Shown in pieces: positions 55,567 to 64,000 of a stretch of 64,000 bases of DNA (positions are counted from its first letter, which is position 1; every line of letters starts with the position of its first letter). The position numbers and the translations under genes are program-made. Source of the DNA: Verrucomicrobia subdivision 3 bacterium UBA693 (lineage in GTDB: Bacteria > Verrucomicrobiota > Verrucomicrobiia > Limisphaerales > UBA8199). The stretch lies in the NCBI GenBank assembly GCA_002298785.1, contig DBMR01000046.1:1-64000 (forward strand), written 5' to 3'. The notes beneath the pieces were generated by a model. The model was not told the origin of the DNA. It did no database searches and was given only the letters and a program-made list of their open reading frames with translations.

Positions 55567-56153
55567 CGCGATTCTGAAAATAACGCAGCGCGGGCGTCCT
55601 CGCCCTGCAAAGGTGCGCCGTCGCATAGTAGCGCGGGCGTCCTCGCCTGCGAGTGTTGGCGGCGTCTCGCCGCCAAGTCCCTCAGCACCCCAAGCCTCGT
55701 GAGCAGCACCACACTGCCGCCCTGCGGCTGTCCAGACACCCCAATCCTGTAAATCATGTGCATCATGTCTTTCGGCTGCGGTACATAATTATTGCATACC
55801 ATCTACCTCTCGAAAGACCGTGAACCCAAGCTTTACACCAAGCAAACGAAGGTAACGAAGAGGGCTCCTATCTAATGACCTCCGTGCCGTTCCGCATACA
55901 GTCTTACCCCTTCGTTTTATTAGTTTCCTTCTGTCCACACCCCCAGTCTCGTCCCTCTCGGAATCTCGAGTGGTTGAGCGAATACCTTGCTCTGCCTCGA
56001 CCCCGAGCCGCTCCCAACCGCACCCGCAACGGCCTACAGGAAAGTCGGCGGTACAGTCCGTTCCTGTCCGAGTATTCCGCGTTTTCCGTGGTTTATCTCT
56101 TTTTTCCCCGTGCTACCTGGCATGGGCCTCAGCTTCTGACCAAACGCCGCGCG
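55567..56153. other. Intergenic region with short direct repeats, no gene seen
   Basis: Two copies of AGCGCGGGCGTCCTCGCC lie at 55587-55604 and 55630-55647. The dyad GGCGGCG-TCT-CGCCGCC (55658-55674) follows. The rest is low in protein-like content on both strands, and the few open frames (up to about 160 codons) run through repeat-like, Pro/Ser/Arg-rich text. No promoter or RNA gene is evident. Confidence 0.55.
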
Positions 56154-56507
56154 TCAGGCCCTCAAAATCTTCTCCATCGCCTTCCCCTTCGCCAATTCAT
56201 CGACCAACTTGTCCAGGTAGCGGATTTCCCGCATTGTCGGCTCCTGTATCTCTTCGACACGAACGCCACAAATGACCCCTTTGATCAAAGCTCGTGCGGG
56301 ATTCAGCTTGGGCGCTTCCTGGAAAAAGGTCTCAAAATCGGTCTGCTTCTTTAGTTGCCCTTCCAGCTCCCTCTGAGTGTAGCCGGTCAGCCAGCAAATA
56401 ATGGCATCCACTTCTGACTTCTTACGCCCCTTCTTCTCGGCCTTGGCGACATAGTAAGGGTACACGCTCGCAACGCTCGTCGCATAAATCCGATGTTTTG
56501 TTGTCAT
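56154..56507 (-). CDS. DUF2200 family protein
   Basis: This protein of 117 residues is full length for DUF2200. It matches the family pattern VYPYYVAKAEKKGRKKSEVDAIICWLTGYTQ and FFQEAPKLNPARALIKGVICGVRVEEI, ending YLDKLVDELAKGK. The basic, helical N-terminal part suggests a nucleic acid or protein-binding role, but the function is unknown. It is divergent from the giant gene at 56618, with a dyad at 56588-56610 between them. Confidence 0.9.
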   Translation of the reverse strand: MTTKHRIYATSVASVYPYYVAKAEKKGRKKSEVDAIICWLTGYTQRELEGQLKKQTDFETFFQEAPKLNPARALIKGVICGVRVEEIQEPTMREIRYLDKLVDELAKGKAMEKILRA

Positions 56508-56587
56508 ACGTAAGGAACACTGCCTGAACCCCAGCCATAGTTCACCGGCGACGAGCCGACCAACGCCAGTCAGAAGGTCAGTATGGC

Positions 56588-56610
56588 TATTGACAAACTA
56601 TTTGTCAATA
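56588..56610. promoter_or_regulatory. 10-bp inverted repeat containing a -35-like TTGACA
   Basis: TATTGACAAA (56588-56597), then CTA, then TTTGTCAATA (56601-56610): perfect 10-bp arms with a 3-bp spacer. TTGACA at 56590-56595 could be a -35 element, with a weak TATTTA 17 bp downstream. A regulator binding here could control the 2171-residue gene, the DUF2200 gene, or both. Confidence 0.5.
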
Positions 56611-56617
56611 AGTATTT

Positions 56618-59600
56618 ATGTTGAGCATGGCCTGCGATTTTTTCAGTGCAAAAGCGTCAAGACCCAAAGACCGCTTAATCCCCAAGCCCGGACTCACGCT
56701 CTTCGACCACCCTACCGTCGCCTCGGGTGCGCAACATGAACCCCGGCGCACCAAAACCGCCGGCGACCAGGCTTGGTTACTCGCAGTCCTCCTTGCGGGA
56801 CTCGCGGTCGCGCCGCGCTTGCACGCCGCGAATGGCACCTGGACCAACCTCAACGGCGGTAGTTGGCCCGCCTCCGCAAACTGGAGCAGTGCCGTGGTGG
56901 CGGATGGCGCCGGCAACTCGGCCAACTTCGGCACGCTGACGCTACCGGCCGATGTCACAGTCACCCTCGATGGATCACGGACCATTGGGAGCCTGATTTT
57001 CGACGACAAAAGCGCCGTCAAACATGGGTGGTCGTTGCAGCCCGGCACCGGCGGCCTGCTGACATTCTCCGGCGTCGCCCCCGGCATTAGCGTCAATGCG
57101 GGCAGCTCTTCGATCCTGGTTCCCCTCGGCGGCAGCCCCAGCCTGGTAAAGTCCGGCGCCGGGAAGTTGGCCATTGCCAACCCCGGCGGGTTCGGCGGTT
57201 CCTGGGTGGTAAACGCCGGCACGCTTCAACTCCCCACTCAAACCCTCTCCTCCACCAACACCCTGAACCTGGCCGCAAGTGCCGTGGTCGAATCTTCCGG
57301 CACGCTCAATTTGTCGGTCAATTCGACGGCGACCGCAGTGACCGCCACCGGTGCCGGATTGCTGCGATTGGTTTCCCCGACGAACGGTCCCGCCACACCG
57401 GACCTCTATTTCGGGCCGAATCACAACGCCAATTCGTATTGGGGCACGCGCCTGGAAACCGGCGTTGATCTCGGAACCGCGACCCGCTACGTGTTCGGCA
57501 AGACCGGCCACAACGGCATTGGCAAATACGGGTTGACCAATGCCGATTGCCAGTTCGCCGGGCCCATCAGCGGCAGCGGCGGTCTGACCATCATCGCCCA
57601 GAACACCTGGACAGGGTCGGACCCGATGGAAGCGGGATTCGCCTTGAACGGTGCCAACACCTTCACCGGGCCGCTCGAGATTCAGCGCGGCTCGATTTAC
57701 CTTGGCAACCCCGGTGCTTTGACTCGAAGCAATATCCTGACTTTCAACGTGGCCTCAGGCAACAACGGCCGGCTCTTTCTTTATGGCAAGAACGCGGTGG
57801 TTTCGGATTTGTCATCGACGGGAGCGGGCACCGCCTCAATCGCCAATGGCAACCGCAAAACCGGCTCCGGGGTGACGCTGGGAGCCGCCACGCTCACAGT
57901 GGTCGAGAACAATCCCACCACGTTTTCCGGAGTCATTTCGGACGTGGTTTATGAATACGACAGCACGGGCACCGGCACCACCGGACCGCTGTTGCTCCAG
58001 AAACTCGGACCCGCCCGGCTGACGCTCTCCGGTCTGAATACCTATACCGGCAACACCACGGTCGGGGCCGGGACACTCCAACTCGACGGCTCGGTCGCAA
58101 GCCCGGTCCTCGTTCAAGCGGGCGGCGCTCTGGCTGGGGCCGGCTCAATTGACGGAACCCTGACGGTGCAGGATGGCGCGACGCTGGCGCCGGGAGCCGA
58201 TGGCATTGGGACTATGACGGTCAATGGCGCCTGCACACTCGGGGGCACCGCCCGATTTGAAATCAGCAAGGCCGGGATCTATGCCTACGCGGATCGACTG
58301 CTGAGCCCCGCGATTGCCTTCGGCGGCAGCCTGGTGGTCACCAACCTGGGTCCGGGCATTCTCAGTGAAGGCGATTCCTTCAAGCTGTTCACTTCCTCAA
58401 AGCTCACCGGCGCGTTCACCAATATCAGCTTGCCGCCACCCGGCACGGGACGACTTTGGGACACCGCGGACCTCGCGGTGAACGGCTCGATCACGCTGGT
58501 CCCGGCTTCCGGAGCGCCGATCATCAGCACCCAGCCGCAGAGTGTCACCATTCCTGCTGGAAGCACGGCATCCTTCACCGTTTCCGCCGCCGGCGGCCGT
58601 CCGCTGAGTTATCAGTGGCGCAAAGACGGCGCGGCGATCGTCGGCGCCACGCAATCCAGCCTGACGCTGGCGAACGCCTCGACCAATGACCAGGGCGGCT
58701 ACGTCGTGTTCGTAACGAACAGTGTCTCCGCCATCACCAGCTCGATTGCGGTCCTCACCATCACAGTCCCGCTGCCGCCTTCCACCATCACCAATGGGCT
58801 GGTGGTTTACCTGGGTTTTGACAGCAACCTCCTGGCGCAGGCGTCCACCACCAATAAAGGTTCGCTCTACACCGGCGGCGCGACGCTCGGCCCTCGCTAC
58901 AAACCGGGGGTCATCGGCGCGGCGGCCTCCTTCGCGAATGTCTCCAACGGCGGCCAGCCCAGCGACTGGGCCGTGACGTTGGGCGATCTCGAGTGGATTT
59001 ACAGTGGCAGCTTCAGCATCAGCTTTTGGCAGCGCACTACCACCAGCGGCGACGGAGCGCTGTGTGGCAACAAAAACTGGAGCTCGGGAGCCAACGTTGG
59101 CTGGGTCATCTCGAGCCTGGACCCCAAGAACGTAAACTGGAATGCCGTCGGCGGCACCCGCCGCGACGTCTCGCTGAACCCACCGTTCTCCGATGGCAAC
59201 TGGCATCTCGTCTCGGTCACGTTCGACCGCGCGGCCAACCGGGTGAATTCCTACATCGACGGCCAGGTGGCCAACACCAGCGATATCAGTCCCAGCGGCG
59301 CCGCCTCGTTCAACGCCGGGTTCCCCACGCTCATCGGCTCCAGCGGCAACGGCACCTACTCGGGCGCGGCCGACGTCGATGATTTTGGCATCTGGACGCG
59401 CGTGCTTTCGCCGGACGAGATCGCCGCGATCTACCATTCCGGGTTGATTGGCCAGCCGCTTTACTCCGCCGCCCCGGGCCAGGTGCCCGTCATCAGCACC
59501 GATCCCAAACCTCTCACCGTGGCGGTGGGCGGCACCGCGACGTTCTCCGTGCAGGCCACCGGGCCGGGGCCGCTGTCGTATCAATGGCGGTTCAACGGCG

Positions 59601-62600
59601 TGAATATCGCCGGCGCCACCAACTCCACCCTCGCGCTGGGCACCATTTCCGCCGCCAGCCAGGGCGTCTACACGGTCCTGGTCAGCAATGGCAACGGCGG
59701 CACCGTCAGCGCCGCCGCCACGCTCGCGGTCTATGAACTGGCCGTCACGGGACAATGGGATTTCTTGTTCGGCGATCTGCGAGCCACGGTGGGGAACGAT
59801 CTGGAATTCATCAGTGACACCGCCAACGTGACCGGCTTTCCCGCCGTCGAGATTGGCGGCCGGCCCACGCCGGCGATGAGCTTCGGCGCGTTAACCTCCA
59901 CCCAGGGCTACTACGCCCGGCACGGTATCAAGCCCAACGGCGGCGGTTTGCTCGTAAACCAATACACCTTGCTGATGGATGTGATGTATCCATCGCCCGG
60001 CGGCACTGATTGGCGCGCACTGCTCCAGACCGATCCTTTCAATCATCCGGATAACGACGCGGACTTCTACATCGGCAACGCCTCCACCACTCCCGACCCG
60101 AACGGGATTGGCGCCGACAGCCAGTTCCACGGAACGCTCGCGCCGGACCAATGGTATCGGCTGACGTTTGCGGTGGACCTGGCGGCCGCGCCCGGCTCGC
60201 AACTCGCTAAATACGTCAACGGGGTCAAAGTCGGCAGCCAATCGCTCGCGGGTGGGATCGATGGCCGATACGCCCTGGGGCCGACCGCGCAGCTTTTCAC
60301 CAGCGGCCTGGCCGGCGCCTTCACCCGACCGGGTTTCGTCAGCAGCCTCCAATTCGTCAACGGTTGCCTTGGCGCGGACGCGATCGCCGGCCTGGGCGGC
60401 CCGGGTTCTGCCAAGTTGCCCGCAGGCAACGCGGCGTTGCGCATCACCACCGCCACCATCGACGCGGGGCAATTCACCCTGAATTGGTCCGGACCGGACG
60501 GCTGGTTCCAGGTGCAGAAATCCGCCGGTCTGCTCGATTCGAACTGGGTCGCTGTCAATGGCCTCGTCAGTAATCGGAGCCTGACGCTGGCCTCCGCCGG
60601 AGCCACCGGTTTCTACCGGGTGCGCCAGCCGCGCTCGGATATCAAAGTCGGAATGCTGCCGTTGGGTGAACAATCCATCCCCAGCAAACAAATCCTTAAG
60701 GCCGCCGGCCAGCAACTGCAAATCGGCGGGCGCCCGGTCGATCTCGCGCTCTCGCCGGATGGCCAGACGATCTTCGTCAAAAACCTGGGGAACCTGCTGG
60801 TGATCGATGCCGTGAAGTGGAAACTGCTGCAAACGCTGAGTTACCCCGGCAGCGGCGCCTCCATGCATGGCATCGCCGTCAGCCAGGATGGCTCCCACGT
60901 GTATGTGACCGGTTCGGGCAACGAGCTCTACGAGTGGGCCGTCGGCACCAACGGGGTCTCGACCTCGCCCCGGACCATTTCCCTCCCCGCCAGCTCCGAT
61001 CCCTGCGGCCTGGCCCTTTCCGCTGATGGCTCCACCGCCTACGTGTGTCTCGGTCTCAAAAACACCCTGGCCATCGTCAACCTCGCCACCGGCGGGATCA
61101 CCCGGCAAATCAACGTCGGCGTCGCGCCGTGGGACGTGGTGCTCTCCACCAACGGCGCCACCGCCTACGTCTCGGACTGGGGCGGGCGGAAAGTCGTGGC
61201 CGGCGACCTGACCGCCACCTCCGGCGGCACGGCGGTCGTCATCGACGCCCGCGGCGTCGCGGCCAGCGGCGTGGTGTCATTCGTGGATCTGAACGCCGGG
61301 ACCGAAATCGCCCAGGTGCCCGCTGGACTCCATCCCTCGGACCTCGAGCTCAGCCGCGACGGCGCCACCCTCTTTGTCGCCAACGCCAACTCCGACACCG
61401 TCACCGTCATGGATACCCAGACCCGCCAGGTGCGGGAGACCATCCTGGTGCGTCCGGACCCGGCCTTTCCTTATGGCAGCGCCGCCAACGCGCTGGCCTT
61501 GAGCCGGGATGGCACCACGCTCTTCGCCGCCACGGCCGGCAACAATGCGGTGGCCGTCATCGAACTGCCCAACGCCAGCCACACCAACAGCCTCGTGCGC
61601 GGCTTCCTGCCCACGGACTGGTACCCGGGCGGGCTGGTGGCGGATGCTGAAAATATCTACCTGGTAAATGTCAAAGGATTGGGCTCCCGCCTGGGCCAGC
61701 CCGCCAATACCTCGTGGTCGATTGGCGCACACCTGGGCACGGCCAACAAGCTCCGCATTCCCGACGCGGAAGCCTTGAGCAAATTTACCGCGCAAGCCTT
61801 CGAACAGGGCCGCGTGCCGGAGATCAAAGCCGCCTACGCGCCCGCGCGCCCGGACCGGCAGGCGGTCCCGGTGCCCGCCCGCAAGGGCGAGCCCTCCGTC
61901 TTCCAGCACGTGGTGTATATCCTCAAGGAAAACAAAACTTACGACCAGATGTTCGGCGACCTGCCCCAGGGCAATGGCGATCCGAACCTCTGCATCTACC
62001 CGCGCTTCGTTTCGCCCAATCATCACGCCCTCGCCGAACAGTACGTCCTGCTCGATAATTTCTACTGCCAGGGCGTCAACTCCGCCGACGGCCATTCCTG
62101 GTCCACCGAGGGCAACGTCACCGATCACCTCGAAAAATCCTTCGGCGGCTTTGTGCGCAGCTACACTTTTGGCGACGATCCATTGACCTATTCCTCGAGC
62201 GGCTTCATTTGGAACAACGTCCTCGAGCACGGTCTGACTTTTCGCAATTACGGCGAGATGGACTACGCCTCCTCGTCTCCCGCCTCGACCTGGCTGCAAA
62301 TTTACAAGGACTTCACCAACGGCACCCGCGCCATCCGTTTCCCGCAGAATATCGGCGTCGCCTCCCTGCGCCCCTTCAGCTCCACCAACGTACCCGGCTG
62401 GAACCTCGACATTCCGGACATCATCCGCGCGGACGGTTTCATTCGGGAATTGGCCGCCGCGCAGAGCAACGGCGTCTGGGAAGCGTTTCATTTCCTCTAC
62501 CTGCCGAATGACCACACCGGCGGCACCCCGACGGGACGCGCGCAGGTGGCCGATAATGACCTCGCGCTCGGGCGTGTAGTGGAAGCGATCACCCACAGCA

Positions 62601-63133
62601 GCTTCGCCTCAAACACCGTCATCATGGTCATCGAGGACGATCCCCAAAGCGGTTACGACCACGTGGATGGTCATCGGTCCATTTGCCTGGTGGTGAGCCC
62701 CTACACCAAACGGGGCGAGGTAGTCAGCACCTTCTACAACCAGGCGGGCGTGCTCCATACCATCGAGCGCATCCTCGGGCTGCCGCCCATGAACCAACAG
62801 GACGCCATGGCGCCGATCATGTTCGATTGCTTCACCAACACGCCGAATTTCACCCCCTACCATGCGCTCGCGAACAATGTCGACCTGGCGGAGGGCGTTC
62901 CCGCCACCGCCAAACTTTCTCCGCTCCAGCGTTACTGGGCCCGGCGCGCGGCAAAACTCGACCTGAGCCGACCCGACCGCATCGATGATGATGTCTTCAA
63001 CCGTTTCATCTGGCATTCCATCAAAGGTGACGCGCCTTACCCGGCGGAATTCGTCGGCGCCCACGGCCGGGGTTTGAAGAAGTTAGGCCTCGTCCTGGAC
63101 AAGACCCAAACCGCCCGGACCGATGACGATTGA
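56618..63133 (+). CDS. 2171-residue secreted multidomain protein with propeller and phosphoesterase
   Basis: A hydrophobic signal segment (about 52-70, cut near HAA) follows a long N-terminal tail. Then come autotransporter-type beta-strand repeats (about 72-625; NTYTGNTTVGAGTLQLDGS) and an Ig domain (631-715). A LamG domain (720-947; GDLEWIYSGSFSISFWQ) is followed by a second Ig domain (955-1038) and a second LamG-like domain (1044-1262). A terminal-type module ends GFYRVRQP at about 1337. A YncE-like propeller (about 1345-1680; DLALSPDGQTIFV, YVCLGLKNTLAIVN) follows. Last is an alkaline-phosphatase-superfamily phosphoesterase (about 1760-2125; ILKENKTYDQMFGDL, SADGHSW, IEDDPQSGYDHVDGHR). 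The last two parts match the order of known YncE/phosphatase fusions. The start could also be ATG 56627. Confidence 0.85.
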   Translation: MLSMACDFFSAKASRPKDRLIPKPGLTLFDHPTVASGAQHEPRRTKTAGDQAWLLAVLLAGLAVAPRLHAANGTWTNLNGGSWPASANWSSAVVADGAGNSANFGTLTLPADVTVTLDGSRTIGSLIFDDKSAVKHGWSLQPGTGGLLTFSGVAPGISVNAGSSSILVPLGGSPSLVKSGAGKLAIANPGGFGGSWVVNAGTLQLPTQTLSSTNTLNLAASAVVESSGTLNLSVNSTATAVTATGAGLLRLVSPTNGPATPDLYFGPNHNANSYWGTRLETGVDLGTATRYVFGKTGHNGIGKYGLTNADCQFAGPISGSGGLTIIAQNTWTGSDPMEAGFALNGANTFTGPLEIQRGSIYLGNPGALTRSNILTFNVASGNNGRLFLYGKNAVVSDLSSTGAGTASIANGNRKTGSGVTLGAATLTVVENNPTTFSGVISDVVYEYDSTGTGTTGPLLLQKLGPARLTLSGLNTYTGNTTVGAGTLQLDGSVASPVLVQAGGALAGAGSIDGTLTVQDGATLAPGADGIGTMTVNGACTLGGTARFEISKAGIYAYADRLLSPAIAFGGSLVVTNLGPGILSEGDSFKLFTSSKLTGAFTNISLPPPGTGRLWDTADLAVNGSITLVPASGAPIISTQPQSVTIPAGSTASFTVSAAGGRPLSYQWRKDGAAIVGATQSSLTLANASTNDQGGYVVFVTNSVSAITSSIAVLTITVPLPPSTITNGLVVYLGFDSNLLAQASTTNKGSLYTGGATLGPRYKPGVIGAAASFANVSNGGQPSDWAVTLGDLEWIYSGSFSISFWQRTTTSGDGALCGNKNWSSGANVGWVISSLDPKNVNWNAVGGTRRDVSLNPPFSDGNWHLVSVTFDRAANRVNSYIDGQVANTSDISPSGAASFNAGFPTLIGSSGNGTYSGAADVDDFGIWTRVLSPDEIAAIYHSGLIGQPLYSAAPGQVPVISTDPKPLTVAVGGTATFSVQATGPGPLSYQWRFNGVNIAGATNSTLALGTISAASQGVYTVLVSNGNGGTVSAAATLAVYELAVTGQWDFLFGDLRATVGNDLEFISDTANVTGFPAVEIGGRPTPAMSFGALTSTQGYYARHGIKPNGGGLLVNQYTLLMDVMYPSPGGTDWRALLQTDPFNHPDNDADFYIGNASTTPDPNGIGADSQFHGTLAPDQWYRLTFAVDLAAAPGSQLAKYVNGVKVGSQSLAGGIDGRYALGPTAQLFTSGLAGAFTRPGFVSSLQFVNGCLGADAIAGLGGPGSAKLPAGNAALRITTATIDAGQFTLNWSGPDGWFQVQKSAGLLDSNWVAVNGLVSNRSLTLASAGATGFYRVRQPRSDIKVGMLPLGEQSIPSKQILKAAGQQLQIGGRPVDLALSPDGQTIFVKNLGNLLVIDAVKWKLLQTLSYPGSGASMHGIAVSQDGSHVYVTGSGNELYEWAVGTNGVSTSPRTISLPASSDPCGLALSADGSTAYVCLGLKNTLAIVNLATGGITRQINVGVAPWDVVLSTNGATAYVSDWGGRKVVAGDLTATSGGTAVVIDARGVAASGVVSFVDLNAGTEIAQVPAGLHPSDLELSRDGATLFVANANSDTVTVMDTQTRQVRETILVRPDPAFPYGSAANALALSRDGTTLFAATAGNNAVAVIELPNASHTNSLVRGFLPTDWYPGGLVADAENIYLVNVKGLGSRLGQPANTSWSIGAHLGTANKLRIPDAEALSKFTAQAFEQGRVPEIKAAYAPARPDRQAVPVPARKGEPSVFQHVVYILKENKTYDQMFGDLPQGNGDPNLCIYPRFVSPNHHALAEQYVLLDNFYCQGVNSADGHSWSTEGNVTDHLEKSFGGFVRSYTFGDDPLTYSSSGFIWNNVLEHGLTFRNYGEMDYASSSPASTWLQIYKDFTNGTRAIRFPQNIGVASLRPFSSTNVPGWNLDIPDIIRADGFIRELAAAQSNGVWEAFHFLYLPNDHTGGTPTGRAQVADNDLALGRVVEAITHSSFASNTVIMVIEDDPQSGYDHVDGHRSICLVVSPYTKRGEVVSTFYNQAGVLHTIERILGLPPMNQQDAMAPIMFDCFTNTPNFTPYHALANNVDLAEGVPATAKLSPLQRYWARRAAKLDLSRPDRIDDDVFNRFIWHSIKGDAPYPAEFVGAHGRGLKKLGLVLDKTQTARTDDD

Positions 63134-63224
63134 ATTGGCGGACGCAAACCGCGACTTGCTCCGCCGCCCGATTGCGGCAACATTACGCCCGCCAAATTAT
63201 TGACGCGGAAACCGACATCAGCAC

Positions 63225-63710
63225 ATGCCATCTTTCGACATCGTCTCGCAAATCAACTCGATGGAAATCGACAACGCCTTGAACCAGGCCCGAAAGGAAC
63301 TGGCGAACCGGTTTGATTTCAAAGACAGCAAAGCGGAAATCCTCCTGGAAAAGGATGAGATCAAACTCTCCGCCGAGGATCAGTTCAAGATCCGCGCCCT
63401 GGTGGATATCGTCATGGGCAAGCTGGCCAAGCGCGGCATCAGTTTGAAAAGCGTCGAAAAAGGTGAGCCGGACGTCTCGCCGCTCGGCCATGCGCGCCAG
63501 GCCATCAAGCTCAAGAACGGCCTCGACCAACCCGTCGCCAAGCAAATCACCGGCTTTATCCGCGACGGCAAGTTCAAGGTCACCACGCAGATTCAGGGCG
63601 CCGAAGTGCGGGTCAACAGCAAGAGCCGGGACGAATTACAGGCGGTGATCGGCGCCGTGCGGGCACACGACTTCGCGGCAGCTTTGCAGTTCGTGAATTT
63701 TCGCGACTGA
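63225..63710 (+). CDS. yajQ: YajQ family cyclic-di-GMP-binding protein
   Basis: This protein of 161 residues is the family's normal length, starting MPSFDIVSQINSMEIDNALNQ. The family motif NRFDFKDSKAEI is clear, followed by PLGHARQAIKLKNGLDQPVAKQITGFIRD and KVTTQIQGAEVRVNSKSRDELQ. YajQ proteins bind nucleotides and RNA, and some bind cyclic-di-GMP and act with LysR-type regulators. It is a cytoplasmic single gene. The stop is 32 bp from the facing infA stop. Confidence 0.93.
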   Translation: MPSFDIVSQINSMEIDNALNQARKELANRFDFKDSKAEILLEKDEIKLSAEDQFKIRALVDIVMGKLAKRGISLKSVEKGEPDVSPLGHARQAIKLKNGLDQPVAKQITGFIRDGKFKVTTQIQGAEVRVNSKSRDELQAVIGAVRAHDFAAALQFVNFRD

Positions 63711-63742
63711 ACGGAAGGGATGCGGACCACCGGGCCGGCAGC

Positions 63743-63961
63743 TTAGCTGTGCCGGAAGGTGATGCGCGCTTTGCCCAGGTCGTAGGGGGACATCTCCACG
63801 TTGACCTTGTCCCCGACGCTGATGCGGATGAAGTTCTTGCGCATTTTGCCGGAAATATGCGCCAGTACTTCGTGACCATTCGGCAGCGCCACCCGGAACA
63901 TGGTGCCCGGGAGCACCTGGGTCACCGCCCCTGTTAATTCTATTGGTTCTTCTTTCGCCAC
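63743..63961 (-). CDS. infA: Translation initiation factor IF-1
   Basis: This protein of 72 residues starts from GTG 63961 (reading M-A-K-E-E-P-I-E). It is one OB fold, with the family block NGHEVLAHISGKMRKNFIRISVGDKVNVEMSPYDLGKARITFR. IF-1 binds the ribosomal A site and aids start-codon selection; it is essential. A longer reading from GTG 63997 exists, but family length and the VAKEEP motif favour 63961. The upstream genes lie beyond the window. Confidence 0.93.
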   Translation of the reverse strand: MAKEEPIELTGAVTQVLPGTMFRVALPNGHEVLAHISGKMRKNFIRISVGDKVNVEMSPYDLGKARITFRHS

Positions 63962-64000
63962 TTTGAATTTGTTCGTCGCCGGCCCGACTCCGGGCACCAG

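Noticed and set aside
58397..59755. Open frame of about 452 codons opposite the 2171-residue gene
   Set aside because: It is an antisense shadow of the Ig/LamG region. A similar one at 61277-62596 is rejected for the same reason.
1..64000. CRISPR arrays, rRNA, tRNA, riboswitches, phage or transposase genes
   Set aside because: None was recognised on either strand. Repeats seen are too few or lie within coding repeats (SBBP, Ig, LamG).

Overview
The window reads as a piece of chromosome from a Gram-negative, GC-rich bacterium, most likely a Verrucomicrobiota member close to the Pedosphaera/Limisphaera lineage. This is an inference from: two FTLIE-type prepilin-like proteins; very large secreted Ig/LamG/beta-propeller proteins that share a C-terminal module; an M56 protease carrying Big_5 domains; CG-rich dispersed intergenic repeats; and two small operons of ECF sigma factor plus membrane protein. 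No rRNA, tRNA, CRISPR array, transposase or integrase was recognised. Almost all of the window is ordinary coding sequence with short gaps.

Layout. 0.7-10 kb: a DUF748/AsmA-like envelope protein (minus), a full-length pyruvate carboxylase (plus) and a membrane-anchored helical protein (minus). 10-14 kb: a secreted glycoside hydrolase family 2 enzyme with an altered active-site motif, then a GNAT acetyltransferase. 14-25.6 kb: two giant secreted proteins. The first has three blocks of seven SBBP repeats with six Ig domains. The second has two duplicated propellers fused to an HExxHxxGxxD protease.

25.8-30.7 kb is the accessory part. A broken yraN gene has its 5' half at 25.8 kb and its 3' half at 30.4 kb. 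The 4.3 kb between them holds a second, intact yraN, a DUF4375-type gene and a two-gene secreted/membrane operon. The last 223 bp of the intact copy nearly match the 3' fragment.

30.8-43.3 kb is regulatory and envelope-related. It holds an ECF sigma operon, a BlaI/BlaR1-like pair with operators, an exo/endonuclease/phosphatase-family protein, a toxin/antitoxin-like pair, a tRNA-dihydrouridine synthase, a second sigma operon and a vWA protein. A shared promoter-like pattern, GTAACC-N16/17-GTTA, precedes both sigma genes and one further gene. 43.4-47.5 kb: glnD and a Tat-exported epimerase-like protein. 47.5-56.5 kb: a four-LamG protein, two prepilin-like proteins around an unusual LuxR-type regulator, a lipoprotein and a DUF2200 protein.

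56.6-63.1 kb: a 2171-residue secreted protein that appears to be a complete passenger-type protein fused to a YncE-propeller/phosphoesterase enzyme. The window closes with yajQ and infA. Functionally, the region looks like housekeeping genes (pyc, dus, glnD, yajQ, infA) interspersed with secretome and envelope-stress genes.
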